Both the position numbers and the translations under genes were made by a program. From Mya arenaria (Eukaryota > Mollusca > Bivalvia > Myida > Myidae), in assembly GCF_026914265.1 (NCBI RefSeq), contig NC_069133.1, positions 6,445,985 to 6,509,984 of the forward strand: DNA of 64,000 bases, read 5' to 3'. This document shows positions 1 to 23,409 of this stretch, piece by piece. How positions within the stretch are numbered: the stretch's first letter is position 1; each line of letters starts with the position of its first letter. Under the pieces are notes generated by a model. The model was not told the origin of the DNA. It worked only from the letters and a program-made list of their open reading frames with translations, and made no database searches.

Positions 1-264
1 TGTTTCTGAAAATGAAATCAAAACACATTTAAAGCGTTAAAGGGTATAAAATATATTCATTGTTGTCTGAAACATTAAAGACAGTTCAAGAAATACATCA
101 TTCTTGTGCTCAATATGTCTGACAATCTTATAAATATATATGTTTCATTTATAAAAACAATTCCAGAAACTTTTTAACAACCCTTGTATGTTTTTTATCT
201 TAAATCTTCTGGGAATACATAATTCCTATTGCCTACAGGTCAAACAGCTTTTATGTTTTAATGT

Positions 265-440
265 AATCTGGCCCCAAATTCACAAACAATCTTTTAATGG
301 GATCAAGCTAAGTATTTTTATTTTGGCATAAATTGTGAAATATTCTCATTTTGTAGAGTTTTAAAGGAACTCGCAGAAGTCTTTATAATAATCCGATCCA
401 TTGCTTTTTTATTTTATAAAATCAAGTTTAAATAATTTGG
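265..440. repeat. Dispersed repeat fragment, GGCCCCAAATT foldback family
   Basis: The stretch starting GGCCCCAAATTCACAAAC and continuing through GGATCAAGCTAAGT resembles 5060-5235 base by base over about 150 bases. It shares its end with the elements at 5495-5740 and 16447-16680. It lies downstream of the last visible CENP-O exon. Confidence 0.5.
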
Positions 441-543
441 TGAAATAAAGTAAGATACTGACTTTCAAGTGTTCTTACCCTTATGCTACACCTATGATAC
501 AACTACATGTATGATATGACCTACTGAGATGACCCCAACTTAC

Positions 544-3500
544 CAAGGTCAACTTCAACAGTGCTGGGTAGATGGGAATCCAGTGTGTACTGCAGCGTTA
601 CATGGGCAGCTGGTGAATACTCATCTACGCGGACAGACAGGCGCACGTATGTCACAGGTAGGTCCACCTCGGGTTCTTCAGAGATAAAATCTGCAAACTC
701 TCTCTGGAATATTAGTACAAATATTAGTACAAATGCATTAACTATAAGCATTTCAATATCAGCACATTATTAAAATACAATATAAGAACATTATTAAAAT
801 AAAATATCAGAACATTATTAAAATACAATATCAGCACATTATTAAAATACAATATCTGCACATTATTAATATACAATATCAGAAAATTATTAAAATTAAA
901 TATCAGCACATTCTTAAAATACAATATCAGCATATTATTAAACTACAATATCAGCACATTATAAAAATACAATATCAGCACATTATTAAAATACAATATC
1001 AGCACATTATTAAAATACAATATCAGCACATTATCAAGATACTAAACACTGCCTTTTTATTTGCAATTTATGTTTACATTGTATTATTTTAAAAATATAG
1101 TATTCTCAAAGTTTATCAATCTTCATGCTGAATGCCTACTGCAAACACCATGAATGTTGTTCCAAACTATTTGTTTCTGTTCAAAAGTGAAGGTTACAGA
1201 TTAGCCATGTGTTATTATTCATTATTCAGATTTTGGTCATTTATCATCGTATATAACATATATATAAGCATAAACATTACCCGAGCATGTTTGAGACCTT
1301 CACATCGCTGTGTATAGGAATATAGGAAGCTGGATATTGTATTCACAAAGCCCTGTATATCATCCTCTTCACCTGGAAATTTAAAGAGATAAATTTAAAA
1401 GAACACCTAATACCACTCTTCAGTCATCCAAAATACATAATACCACTTAACAGTTCTCGAAAACACATAATTCCACTCTACAATCACCCAAAACACATAA
1501 TACCACTCTACAATCATCCAAAAGTTTTGGATGATTGTAGAGTGGTATTATGTGTTTTGGACCAAACCACATAATACCACTCTACAATCATCCAAAACAC
1601 ATACTACCACTCTACAATCATCCAAACACATACTACCACTCTACAATCATCCAAACACATACTACCACTCTACAATCATCCAAAACACATACTACCACTC
1701 TACAGTACTCGAAAACACATACTACCACTCTACAATCATCCAAAACACATAATACCACTCTACAATCATCGAAAACACATACTACCACTCTACAATCATC
1801 CAAAACACATACTACCACTCTACAATCATCCAAAACACATACTACCACTCTACAATCATCCAAAACACATACTACCACTCTACAATCATCGAAAACACAT
1901 ACTACCACTCTACAATCATCCAAAACACATACTACCACTCTACAATCATCCAAAACACATAATACCACTCTACAATCATCCAAAACACATACTACCACTC
2001 TACAATCATCCAAAACACATACTACCACTCTACAATCATGGAAAACACATACTACCTCTCTACAATCATCCAAAACACATACTACCACTCTACAATCATC
2101 GAAAACACATACTACCACTCTACAATCATCGAAAACACATACTACCTCTCTACAATCATCCAAAACACATACTACCACTCTACAATCATCGAAAACACAT
2201 AATACCACTTTACAGTCGTCGAAAATTAGACTTTTAAATTAAAAGCCCTTATGTTTACACTTGTGCTGTCATCAGAGCAGAAACCATTTTTTCACCACAA
2301 GATTACGGTACTGTGACCTTCACCTTTGACCTTCTGACCTCAAAATCAATAAGGGTCATTTACTTGTCATGACTGACCTTCATACCAAGTATGAAGTTCC
2401 TTGGTCTTAGCATTTTCAAGTCATTGAGCAGAAACAAAGTGTGACGTACAGACTGACTGACAGACAGGGCAGAAACAATATGTCTCCCCATGATAGGTTA
2501 CAACTTTCCCCAAATGGGTAAATGGTGTACTCAGCACTGGTTTAACTCGGGGGAAAACTGTGTACACCATTTACCCATTTCTAACCTGTTCATGTTAAGT
2601 GCCAGGAGAATGAGCTACTGACCACTATCATAGTTTAATGTCTTTCAGTATGATTTGACAAGGTTTGAACATGCGACATTTAGCAACTGAAGGGAAAACT
2701 CAACCAGCTATCCGGGTGGTTTCTTACTTGCATTAAAAATATTACCTAACAAGTTTTTTTCCATTTCCTCCAAGGGGATGAAGGGAGGTAAACTGTGTTG
2801 GGTCACCACAGATTTGCCTCCCTTGGCAGATAGCTGAAGGGTGTAGAAATCCTGGGATGGAGCCTGAAAGAAATTGTTATCCAAAAATCATCAATAAATA
2901 GATTGTAAGGCATTTCCCTACCAACATTCACCATAATAAAAAATGAGAATAATATGACCAGATGATACCAGGTAGTCTTAAAAAATATTGGGTCGTACTT
3001 ATTTTTCAGAGTTGGTCAGTGAACGCCAAACAAACTATTGTTTATGGCTTTAGTAATGGTACATTATTGCCAGAATTCATTTATTTCGATAACAGCAACA
3101 CCAGTTCATTCAGTTGTCCAGTGGTCCGGTTAGCGCACTCGCTTCTCATCTAGGCGACCTGGGTTTGATTCCCGTCCTGGGCGCATATGAGTTTGATTTG
3201 TGTTCACCAAACCGAACAAGTGGGTTTCCTCCGGGTACTTTGTTTTCCCCCATAACACAAGACCACACTCTCGCATAAAAATCGCTCCAACAAGATTGAT
3301 TAGTATAATGTTGTAATAACTTGTTTCACAATCGCTGTTAAATAAATAAGTTTAAACTAAGTCCATTGTTCTAAGATCATAATAAGCTCTTGAGTATGTA
3401 AGCCCTGGACTGGTAAAGGGGTTTTGGGCTTGCTCACATTCTGGATTTAAAATAAATGCTGAAAACTGGTGTTGCCATACACTAGTATAAGGATTTGAAC

Positions 3501-6500
3501 TAATTTTCATGCAAAATTCTTATTTCGATCACTGCAATATTTTGATATGCTGGCAGGCTACACATGTGCAGATCCAGTAGTGAGTTGGGGCCAAAGCTTA
3601 CATTTCTGCATGGTAACATCTTGTTGCCACAGAAGACCCCAAGGATATGACAATACCTCAGAAAATAAATGATAAAGATGATCTAAAAATAACATGTACT
3701 GTGCTGAAATGACAATACAATCAAAACTTGCCATAATGAAGTCATTGGGACCTCCAAAAATACTTGAGACAATGAACATTTGATATAACCAAATAACCAA
3801 ATATGTCTAACTAAACCCAATACATTTAATAAAAAGTTTGACATAACCAAAGCATTGAGATAACAGAGTTTGACATAGCGAGTTTCGACTGTACATGAAA
3901 GTCAAAACTGTATATAGCACTGCTTTACTATTTAAGTAAATAACATTTTTCTTTTAATTAGACAGGCTATCAAGAACTTGTGCACTGGCGAGCATGTCCT
4001 AGCAGGGAGAAATTTGGACCAGCCTTTAGCTGTAATTCTTTCATGATAAACAGATGTTGCTTATACGCAATAGAGAAATTAATTCATGAATAATAACCAA
4101 TGAAAACACTGAGACTTAATAATAGGAAGCTCTGTACAACATCCAGTGTTGTTACTAATACAGCCAATTGTATATGTTTGGTTAAGTTGATTATTGATTG
4201 GTCAATATAAACCCAATAATTACTGTTGACCAATCAAATTAAAGTAATAAAAACCGTTTATGTAGACAGCTGTTTTACAAGTTAAATGACCAGAATAAGT
4301 GAATATACTTTTGAACAAAGTTTTTTGGTCAACACTTCCTATCGTGGACATTATTTTATATCATACAGAAAGTTAAAGCTGCACTCTAACAGAATGAACG
4401 TTTTGACAACTTTTTTAATTTTTGTCTTGGAACGAGCGAAAATCCATGGAAACCAGTTATATAAGACTGTTGACAAAAAAAATCGCAGATTATTATATTT
4501 AAGTTCAAAAAATGCTGTTTTATGCATTTTTCTTAAACTGTTAGTCAGTTTAAGCCATAAAACATTATTTTTCAAACCGAAATATGAAAATCTAAGATCT
4601 GATTTTTCCTCAGCAATCTTATATCATTGGTTTGCAGATATTTACGCAAAGAATTGCTCTTTCCAAGACAAAAAATAAAAAAGTTGTTAAAATGGCAAAT
4701 CTGTGAAAGTGCAGCTTTAATAAGAAGCGTCCAAGAGGCTAAATACAACCAGTAACTTATTTCTTTAATATTTTTTGTGAACAAAAAAACAGATATGCTG
4801 AGCCAAGAGTGGGGCTTTAATTTTCTGGTATCAACTACTAGTATAACTGACCTGGTTCTGGTACAGGGGATCAAACCTCAAAGTGAAACATTCCTTGCTC
4901 TTGTAAGCCTCTGGTAACAAACTTGTGCCTGAAAGGTAAACAGTCAGAGGGTGAGCTGTAGTTGTTTAGGTGTCTGTCTCTCACTCAAGAGGTAATGGGT
5001 TGACCCCCACCATGGGAACTTTCTCACTGCCTCTTAAAGTAGACACTAGCCCAAATATTTTAAATTTTAAATCACCTTAAGCAGGATCAAGTTAATCTCA
5101 CTATTTTTTGTTTTGGTACAAATTGTGCCACTTTCTTCATTTGAGGTGTTTTGCGACGTTTAACAGGATCATTTCTCTAATTATATAATAATCATGATAT
5201 ACTATTATGTTTTATAAAATTACAATGTAAGTTTATGCATGTTATTTGCCTAAATTAAATCAGAATACACATAAGATATTTCGATAAATTGGTGCCTACA
5301 CTATGCCACTACATTTCTATCCTTGCAAAGGACTAAGTATGATTGTTTAAGCTAACAGCTTTTGTCACAATCAAGCGATAAGAAAATAAATTCAACTATC
5401 ATCAATGAATTTATTATCATGAAGTCACTGTTTAAATGTGCACTCATTATAATGATATGACCGACTGACCTCAAAATCAATAGACTTCCTGACAGGCCCC
5501 AAATTCTCAAAACTTCTTAAGCTTAACAGGCTTAAGTACCGTAGCTTATTTCAAATAGCCAAAAACACAAACTTAAATCGAATTTTGATAAATGAAACAT
5601 GGTTTATTGTTTCTATCTACAGTATAAATACTCTTAAAGAAGTAAGTATTATGCAAATTATTGAAGAACAAAAATAGTGAGCTTAGCTAAATCCTGTTAT
5701 AAGGGACTTAAAAAGTTTCACCCCAATTGGGACCAGGTCATTACCAACCTGCCTACCAAGTTTAAGGTTCCTGGGCCATAGCGATCTTCAGTTATTCATC
5801 GGAAACCGTGGGGACAAACAAATGTACTAACATTTATTGTTTTTAAGCTCTTTTCTTCCTTAAAAGAAGGTCATGAGCAGGTGTGTTTATGATCTTTTCA
5901 TACAGAAAACATACAAAACAAAAAAGACCCTAACCCTTATGACATATAAGCTGTTAAGAGCTAGATGTTGGCCCGGACGGACAGACAGTCTGATAACTAT
6001 ATGACGCCCATCAGGGGCATATAAATAACCTTGAAAACTGCATTTATAAAGATTATACAACAAGTTTTTTCTGAATATAATATTTTTAACAATCAACAGG
6101 GATTTATTGACCAGCAAAGAAAGAGTTTTAAATCTTACATTTTGGAATTGTTTTTCAGAGCGCCTATTGAATATTTCTCAAAATGGTTGAACAAAGGACA
6201 CCATGATTGTGGTCATAGTATCCTGTGTTTGGCTTACATCATATTTATTTACTCTAAGACCTTATTTCTGTACATCATTTTTCCTATGTGCCTAGTTATA
6301 ATAGTTTGATTGTGTAATTTCCTTAATGGTTTCTGATTTAATGTTAATGTTTTTGCACCAGGACAACAACAACACAACACCTTATTAGTTTTTCTTTGAA
6401 AAAAAAAATACAATAAGAAAAAAGGTTGTTAGCTTTCTACCAGTGAATCTGTATATCTCCAAGATATCCCGAAGTTGATGAATGTCATGGTCCAGATCAG

Positions 6501-7695
6501 CACAGTCCGGAGAGGCAAACACTTCCTTGGTCAGCTGAAGAAGGAAAGTTACTAGATGTTAGTGAATAATTCTTACATCACAAATATATGTGGACAACAC
6601 ACAACGTCTTAGATAATGTTGATACTGAATATCATTGAAGTTTATGAAAATCATACAAAGATCAAAAGCAAATAATCACATTTTAATGATGCTTGTAGGA
6701 AGTGTAAAATGAAAATTCAGGGTCTCTATCCTTGCATCTTATTATAGCTGTCACCGTGACAGGTCACATTTATAATTTTTAGTGTGTGTAATGGACAAAG
6801 TATCGCCCATGCATTTGAAGAGATTAACTTTATTCAATATTGACTGTGATGATATTGTCCATTGATTGGCTTAGCATGCATGTTTTTTCATAACAGTAAT
6901 TTTCATGAATTACACATCTAAATAAAACTTCTATATAAATAGAGGAACGCCCGTAAAGTTACAGGCAGAAACTTTGAGATCACCAAAAACCGATTTTCGC
7001 ATAGAAAGATACAATCTCAAGTCTTAAGATCTTTATCGAAACGGGGCCCTGGTTTATGAAATGAAGAATTTGAGCAAGAAATGCAGCTATTTTACCAGTG
7101 CAGGGCTTGCAGACTCCTGACAATTTCAAACACTGACAGGCGCATAGCTAAGGCCTATTTGGGATTACGAGGATCGAAATTAACTCATTGACAGAAAGTA
7201 TAATAACCCCTTCACCTCATACACCCCTTCAAATTTTATTTCAAATATGGGGTTTTTGGTATGACAAAACTTTGACCTGTTTGCGTACAGTCAGCTGCAA
7301 GCCTGACTGATGAATATGGTAGGCTGTTCTGCCAGTCAATTTCAAAATTCACCTTCAAGGTAGGAAAAAACAAATGTCGACAAATAGCGATATGGCATTA
7401 TGTAACATTCTTAACAGGTCTCCCTATTATTTAAGTTTTAAATGCAGTTTTCTTCACATTTAAAAAGAGGCTGATGTTTATTGGTCTTAAAAGCACAAAA
7501 CCCACGATGATGATAAACATAAATAATAAATAAATTTAGTATTGCCTAAACATGTATGGGTGATGGTATATGTACCTGTTGATTTTTCTGTTGCAAAATT
7601 TCCAGTCGGTTCAGAATCTCCTGTCGTTGTTTCTGTAATCTTCTTTCTTCCTCCTCAGCTCTTCTGTCTGTGTCACATTGCTCAAGAAAATCCAT
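544..7695 (-). CDS. CENPO: Centromere protein O (CENP-O), 3' end outside window
   Basis: Exons, read on the minus strand: 7695-7576, 6534-6441, 4928-4852, 2863-2746, 1372-1281 and 703-544. All junctions have GT/AG ends and matching phases, giving about 220 residues. Residues 1-40 are a charged coiled coil rich in Glu, Arg and Gln. Segments resembling vertebrate CENP-O follow: HQLRDILEIYRFTG (human VKAILQAYHFTG), PPFIPLEEM (human VFIPLEEI), a helix IQGFVNTISSFLYSYTQR, and LDSHLPSTVEV (human ATLPTDVTV). CENP-O belongs to the CENP-O/P/Q/U complex of the inner kinetochore. The last exon is missing; an acceptor-like sequence at 6-20 of compatible phase suggests it starts at base 5 and runs off the window. 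The coiled coil to RWD linker is shorter than in human, so a small exon in 6535-7575 may be missed. Family call is by recalled similarity. Confidence 0.85.
755..1042. repeat. 24-bp tandem repeat, 12 copies
   Basis: Twelve consecutive units of AATATCAGCACATTATTAAA plus ATAC, with scattered substitutions and a constant 24-bp period. It lies in a CENP-O intron between exons 703-544 and 1372-1281. The open frame across it on the minus strand is a by-product of the repeat. Confidence 0.9.
1405..2227. repeat. 30-bp minisatellite, about 27 copies, with one inverted unit
   Basis: Unit ACATACTACCACTCTACAAT followed by CATCCAAAAC, 30 bp. Because 30 is a multiple of three and the unit has no stop, long open frames exist on both strands with a ten-residue period; they are not genes. 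The array lies in the CENP-O intron between exons 4 and 5. Variant units (CATAAT for CATACT, CTCTCT for CACTCT, TCG for TCC) are interspersed. One unit is inverted at 1525-1560. Confidence 0.95.
1488..1560. repeat. 73-bp palindrome inside the 30-bp array
   Basis: Bases 1488-1523 are followed, after a single G at 1524, by their exact reverse complement at 1525-1560. This is one array unit plus flank in head-to-head inversion and could form a cruciform. Confidence 0.9.
2285..2490. repeat. Dispersed non-coding repeat
   Basis: Sequence of the type TGACCTTCACCTTTGACCTT ... CATACCAAGTATGAAGTTCC ... GACTGACTGACAGACAG, which I recognise as widespread in bivalve genomes. A weaker relative lies around 5460-5800. 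No coding content. Confidence 0.55.
2494..2587. repeat. Inverted repeat / hairpin
   Basis: AAATGGGTAAATGGTGTAC at 2512-2530 is matched exactly by its reverse complement at 2562-2580, with a 31-base loop. A second short pairing (AGGTTA at 2494, TAACCT at 2582) extends the stem. It may be a tiny terminal-inverted-repeat element; it sits in a CENP-O intron. Confidence 0.75.
3113..3350 (+). mobile_element. tRNA-derived SINE, copy 1
   Basis: The head has a tRNA-like A-box region (GTGGTCCGGTTAGCGCACTC) and a B-box (GGGTTTGATTCCCG). The body contains AAGTGGGTTTCCTCCGGGTA and ACACAAGACCACACTCTCGC, and the tail is AT-rich. The same element occurs inverted at 33597-33742 and as a fragment at 26873-26975. 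This is a retroposon, not a functional tRNA: no acceptor stem can be built. Confidence 0.8.
3690..3900. repeat. Probable dispersed repeat in CENP-O intron
   Basis: A run of short repeated phrases (ATAACCAAATAACC, TTTGACATAACC, TTGACATAGCG) ending in GTTTCGACTGTAC, a form seen in mollusc interspersed repeats. No coding potential. Confidence 0.35.
4374..4719. mobile_element. Foldback element, family A copy 1 (346 bp)
   Basis: The ends are inverted copies: TAAAGCTGCACTCTAACAGA at the left, and the reverse complement of the right end reads TAAAGCTGCACTTTCACAGA. Similarity continues through nearly the whole length, so the element is one long imperfect palindrome. Flanking TA on each side fits a TA target duplication. 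Other copies are at 27731-28054 and 38726-39072. Open frames on both strands are incidental. It lies in a CENP-O intron. Confidence 0.85.
4947..5045 (+). mobile_element. tRNA-like SINE head (second SINE family)
   Basis: GAGCTGTAGTTGTTTAGGTG followed by a B-box-like ATGGGTTGACCCCCACC and GGGAACTTTCTCACTGCCTC. A degenerate relative of the 3' part is visible at 20590-20650. Not an active tRNA gene. Confidence 0.55.
5060..5235. repeat. Dispersed repeat, copy of 265-440
   Basis: AGCAGGATCAAGTTAATCTC ... TTTTGGTACAAATTGTGCCA ... ATAATAATCATGATA aligns by eye with 285-435. Non-coding. Confidence 0.5.
5495..5740. mobile_element. Foldback element, GGCCCCAAATT family
   Basis: The left end GGCCCCAAATTCTCAAAACT and the right end AAAAAGTTTCACCCCAATT are imperfect inverted repeats, and the inner phrases (CTTAAGCTTAACAGG versus CCTGTTATAAGGGACTTAA) also pair. 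A second copy in the other orientation is at 16447-16680. Length about 245 bp, non-coding. Confidence 0.65.
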
Positions 7696-8181
7696 TTTTT
7701 ATTTACACTGAAAATAATACAAGATGTATTTTACTCAAGTAAGGGGCAATCAACCTATCTTCAATACTTTTGTCAGCTGGTTAAGTTTGCCAATAGTAAA
7801 GGCGGTAAGTTTAGATAGAAAAAAATGTTCAATTTTAAGCATTTACAAGTTTCTATTTTCAATAATAGGCTGGTCGAAATATGAACTGTGACTAAATTAT
7901 GAATTCATGATGCAAATTTTTAGAACATCTTCATTTCTACACATCAAAATCTTCATACAGTGAAAAGAATTTGACCACCACTTCTAGTACACAACTGCTA
8001 GTACAATGAGGAAAATGTCTGAAGAAAATGCCTGGTAAACCTTTGCAGAATATCAAGTATGATAATAGATGATATCTGGGGTGTTTTGCTTAACCTTTGC
8101 TGCTCTTTCATAATATTGGTTAACATCTCCTACTTTTAACCACAGCTAGGAGCTTTGGAAATAAGGTTGTTGCTTTAGGTA
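7696..8181. other. 5' flank of CENP-O, nothing recognised
   Basis: About 490 bases upstream of the CENP-O start codon, forming part of the 1.8 kb head-to-head spacer with CNNM. I see no gene, TATA box or CpG-rich core that I would call. Either promoter may lie here or nearer 9.3 kb. Confidence 0.4.
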
Positions 8182-8484
8182 ATGCACCAGTCAGTTGTAA
8201 CCACAGCCCCCCCACGTCCGGGGGTATACCGGCCGTGTTTTTACCTTCCAGGTGCTCCCCCAGTGCCGGGTGAATACAGTGGTTTTGTCCTCGCGCCAAA
8301 AACAGCGGGGAATGGGCCTTACCTAGGGACCCTGGGGTTCAGGGGCATATGGCGGGGATTTTACCAGCAGTTTGTCCCCGCAGGACGGAGATTCTACCTG
8401 GGATTGGCTAGACCGAAAGTCAAAGTCCCCGCTATTCCCCGGACCTGGGGGGAGGGGGACCGTGGTTACAATTGACTGGTGCAT
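8182..8484. mobile_element. MITE-like element with 23-bp terminal inverted repeats and TAA flanks
   Basis: The left end ATGCACCAGTCAGTTGTAAC and the reversed right end ATGCACCAGTCAATTGTAAC differ at one base. The outermost bases read TAA-TGCACC...GGTGCA-TAA, which fits a 3-bp TAA target duplication as in PIF/Harbinger-type elements. The interior is GC-rich, unlike the surroundings, and has incidental open frames. A partial relative is at 9023-9226. Confidence 0.8.
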
Positions 8485-9022
8485 AAGGGCTCTTATGTGG
8501 GACATATGTGAAATAGCACATATATGTCATCAAAGTCTACTGTATACACCGTAAATGGAATCTACCAGGCGCGTAGCATAAGAACACGGCTGAATCCACA
8601 TGATTCAGCCAAAGTTCATACTTGACAATACATACTGTTACACAGACATGGACATTGACAATGAAAATGTAATTGATACAGTTCAATGGCAAAAAGCACA
8701 AAAAAATATTAACATAATTGGGGCTTATTTGTTTGCTAATTTAGACAAAAAAATCTGCAGAGAATTGGGATTATTTCTGACATTGATTTATTATCCCAAA
8801 CAGTCTACCTAAGGTTACCTTAGAACCCCAAGAATGCATCAGAGTGCATCACTGATTTCAAATATTTAATGGGGGGTGCATGCCCCCCCCCCCCCCCCCA
8901 GCACAATTAGGAAGCCATTATATTTATGAATAGAGGGCTAGCTACGCCCCTGCCATCCTCTAAATTTAAAAAAAACAGTTTGCAAAAAAACAAATTGACA
9001 CACTAATCTGCCAAATTGGAAA
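8485..9022. other. Spacer between two related elements
   Basis: AT-rich spacer with a homopolymer run of C near 8885-8900. No gene or motif recognised. Confidence 0.4.
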
Positions 9023-9226
9023 AACACCAGGGATAGCGGGGGAAATGAGCCGTGTATTTACAAATGTACCTTCCAGGTGGCCCGCAGTGCCAAGTGAATG
9101 CGGAAATGGGCCTTACCTAGGATGTCCCAGGGTGCATGGGCATTTGACCAGGGATTGGCTGGACCGAAAGTCAAAGTCCCTGCCATTCCCCGCACCTGGG
9201 GGCCGTGGTTACAAATAACTGGTGCG
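9023..9226. mobile_element. Truncated or diverged copy of the 8182-8484 element
   Basis: Shares the phrases TACCTTCCAGGTG, AATGGGCCTTACCTAGG, GACCGAAAGTCAAAGTCCC and the right end GTGGTTACAAATAACTGGTGC with 8182-8484. The left terminal repeat is not preserved. It lies 250 bp upstream of the CNNM start codon. Confidence 0.7.
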
Positions 9227-9475
9227 TTATGTTTACGATGTTTAGCTTTAACTTTTCAAAAACACCGCCAAGAAACACATCATCAATTATCCCAAACTGA
9301 TAGACATGTACAGTGTTCAATAAATATTTTCCTATTAAAGTTAAGTGTATTCATTACCATAAATTATTTGTTTGATGCTTGTGAAAAGGCTTTGTTTTGA
9401 ATTTTCTCGTGCGATTTTTTGGCCTTGAGTGGAAATCACAACACAGAATTATTTCACGTCACCAACTTAAGAGAA

Positions 9476-22197
<12,722 letters not shown>

Positions 22198-22799
22198 TGT
22201 GAAGGAAACTCAAGGCAGTGGGAGATTCAGACTGGGCTATTAGTTATGTGATTGTTAAGCAAATATTGTTATTTTGTCGAATAGGGGCATCTTTTGCAAT
22301 AAGGAATTTTAGTTTTTAACTTTTAACAAAAAATGATATATCCTTGCATTGTTGGAACATCCCAAATGTAGAATTATTTTCATTTCCCCAGCCTTTTTGT
22401 AACTCTGTGTTCTAAGACTGATATTATTTCTATCAAGCAAATTTATATAAAAAGAAATAAGATATTCAACTCTGATAATATCAGAATACAACTAAAATCT
22501 ATTATTTCAAACAAGCTCTGTTCTTTAAAACAAGCTCCCATAAGAAAATAGCTGTATAGTTTGTTTTTTTATCTAATAGGAATTTAACACATTTCTTTAA
22601 ATTGTTAACAATTAGCATCTTGTTAATGTTTTTTTAAACCATATCAATTTTGCACTGTTATATTCTCAATGTGTCTGCAAGCAGCAGATTAAGAAATCAA
22701 ATTGATGTTGTATCTTCCTTTTTACATTTATAGTTTGTCTGTTTTTCAAGCCACAACAGTTGAGGTATTGTCGTAGCCCTGGTGTTATTATTGCTGTCT

Positions 22800-22975
22800 G
22801 TGTTTGTGTGCAAAAAAGCGACCCTAACTCAAAAAACATTAAAGATATTCCAACGCAACATTGTACCCATGTTGCCAGGAAGATACACATGTGTATGGCA
22901 AGGCACATAACTCTTGCTTTAATAATTGGTCAATTATGCCCCTTGTTTACTGGAGAAAAAATGTGGTATCTGAGG
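22800..22975. repeat. Dispersed repeat, relative of the 62-64 kb array flanks
   Basis: Phrases TGTGCAAAAA, AAAGATATTCCAACGCAACA, CCATGTTGCCAGGAAGATAC and GGCACATAACTCTTGCTTTA correspond in order to sequences flanking the minisatellite at 62130-62200 and 63926-63990. Here the ATGTTGCCAG core is present once rather than about 74 times. Confidence 0.6.
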
Positions 22976-22984
22976 CAATCTGGT

Positions 22985-23402
22985 CTTTAGCTCGACTTTA
23001 AAAAAAAATAAAGAGATATATACTACTCACCCTAACTCCACTGTCGTGGTTAGGGTTTTGCATGTAAGCATCTTTAAGTCATTATCTCAGCAAATATATC
23101 ATGTTATGCATTGAAACAATAGATATGAGTTTCCAACTATCTAACCTACTTAATTAATGGAGTTAGGTTTACAACAGTGTTTTGATAATAAATATGGGAT
23201 TTTCTTATTGAACTAAGCTTTTTTTATTTTGCATATAATTCAAATGATGGGCCTTTGTTATGTGACTAGAATTTCTGGTTAAGGTTTTGCATGTCACCAA
23301 ATTTTATAGTGGTCCATGTATGTTTCATCAAAACTTTGCTATCCTTAAACTTATAAGCGACAGAATAGTCAAGTTCACTGTCTCTGTGACAGCTCTTGTT
23401 TT
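22985..23402. repeat. Dispersed repeat, copy of 19385-20005
   Basis: Contains TTTTGCATGTAAGCAT, TTATCTCAGCAAATATATCA and GAATTTCTGGTTAAGGTTTT, and ends CTGTCTCTGTGACAGCTCTT, matching 19385-20005 in order. Downstream of CNNM; possibly in its 3' UTR. Confidence 0.6.
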
Positions 23403-23409
23403 AATTGCA

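Noticed and set aside
1550..2242. 230-codon and 191-codon open frames on opposite strands
   Set aside because: Both are products of the 30-bp tandem repeat in a CENP-O intron and show a strict ten-residue period.
3121..3200. Functional tRNA gene
   Set aside because: A- and B-box-like sequences are present but no acceptor stem pairs; repeated copies with a shared non-tRNA body show a SINE.
4286..4678. 130-codon open frame
   Set aside because: It lies within foldback element A copy 1, in an intron; the other copies do not keep the frame.
8182..8475. 97-codon open frame with Pro/Gly-rich product
   Set aside because: It is entirely inside a GC-rich MITE; the second copy has no matching frame.
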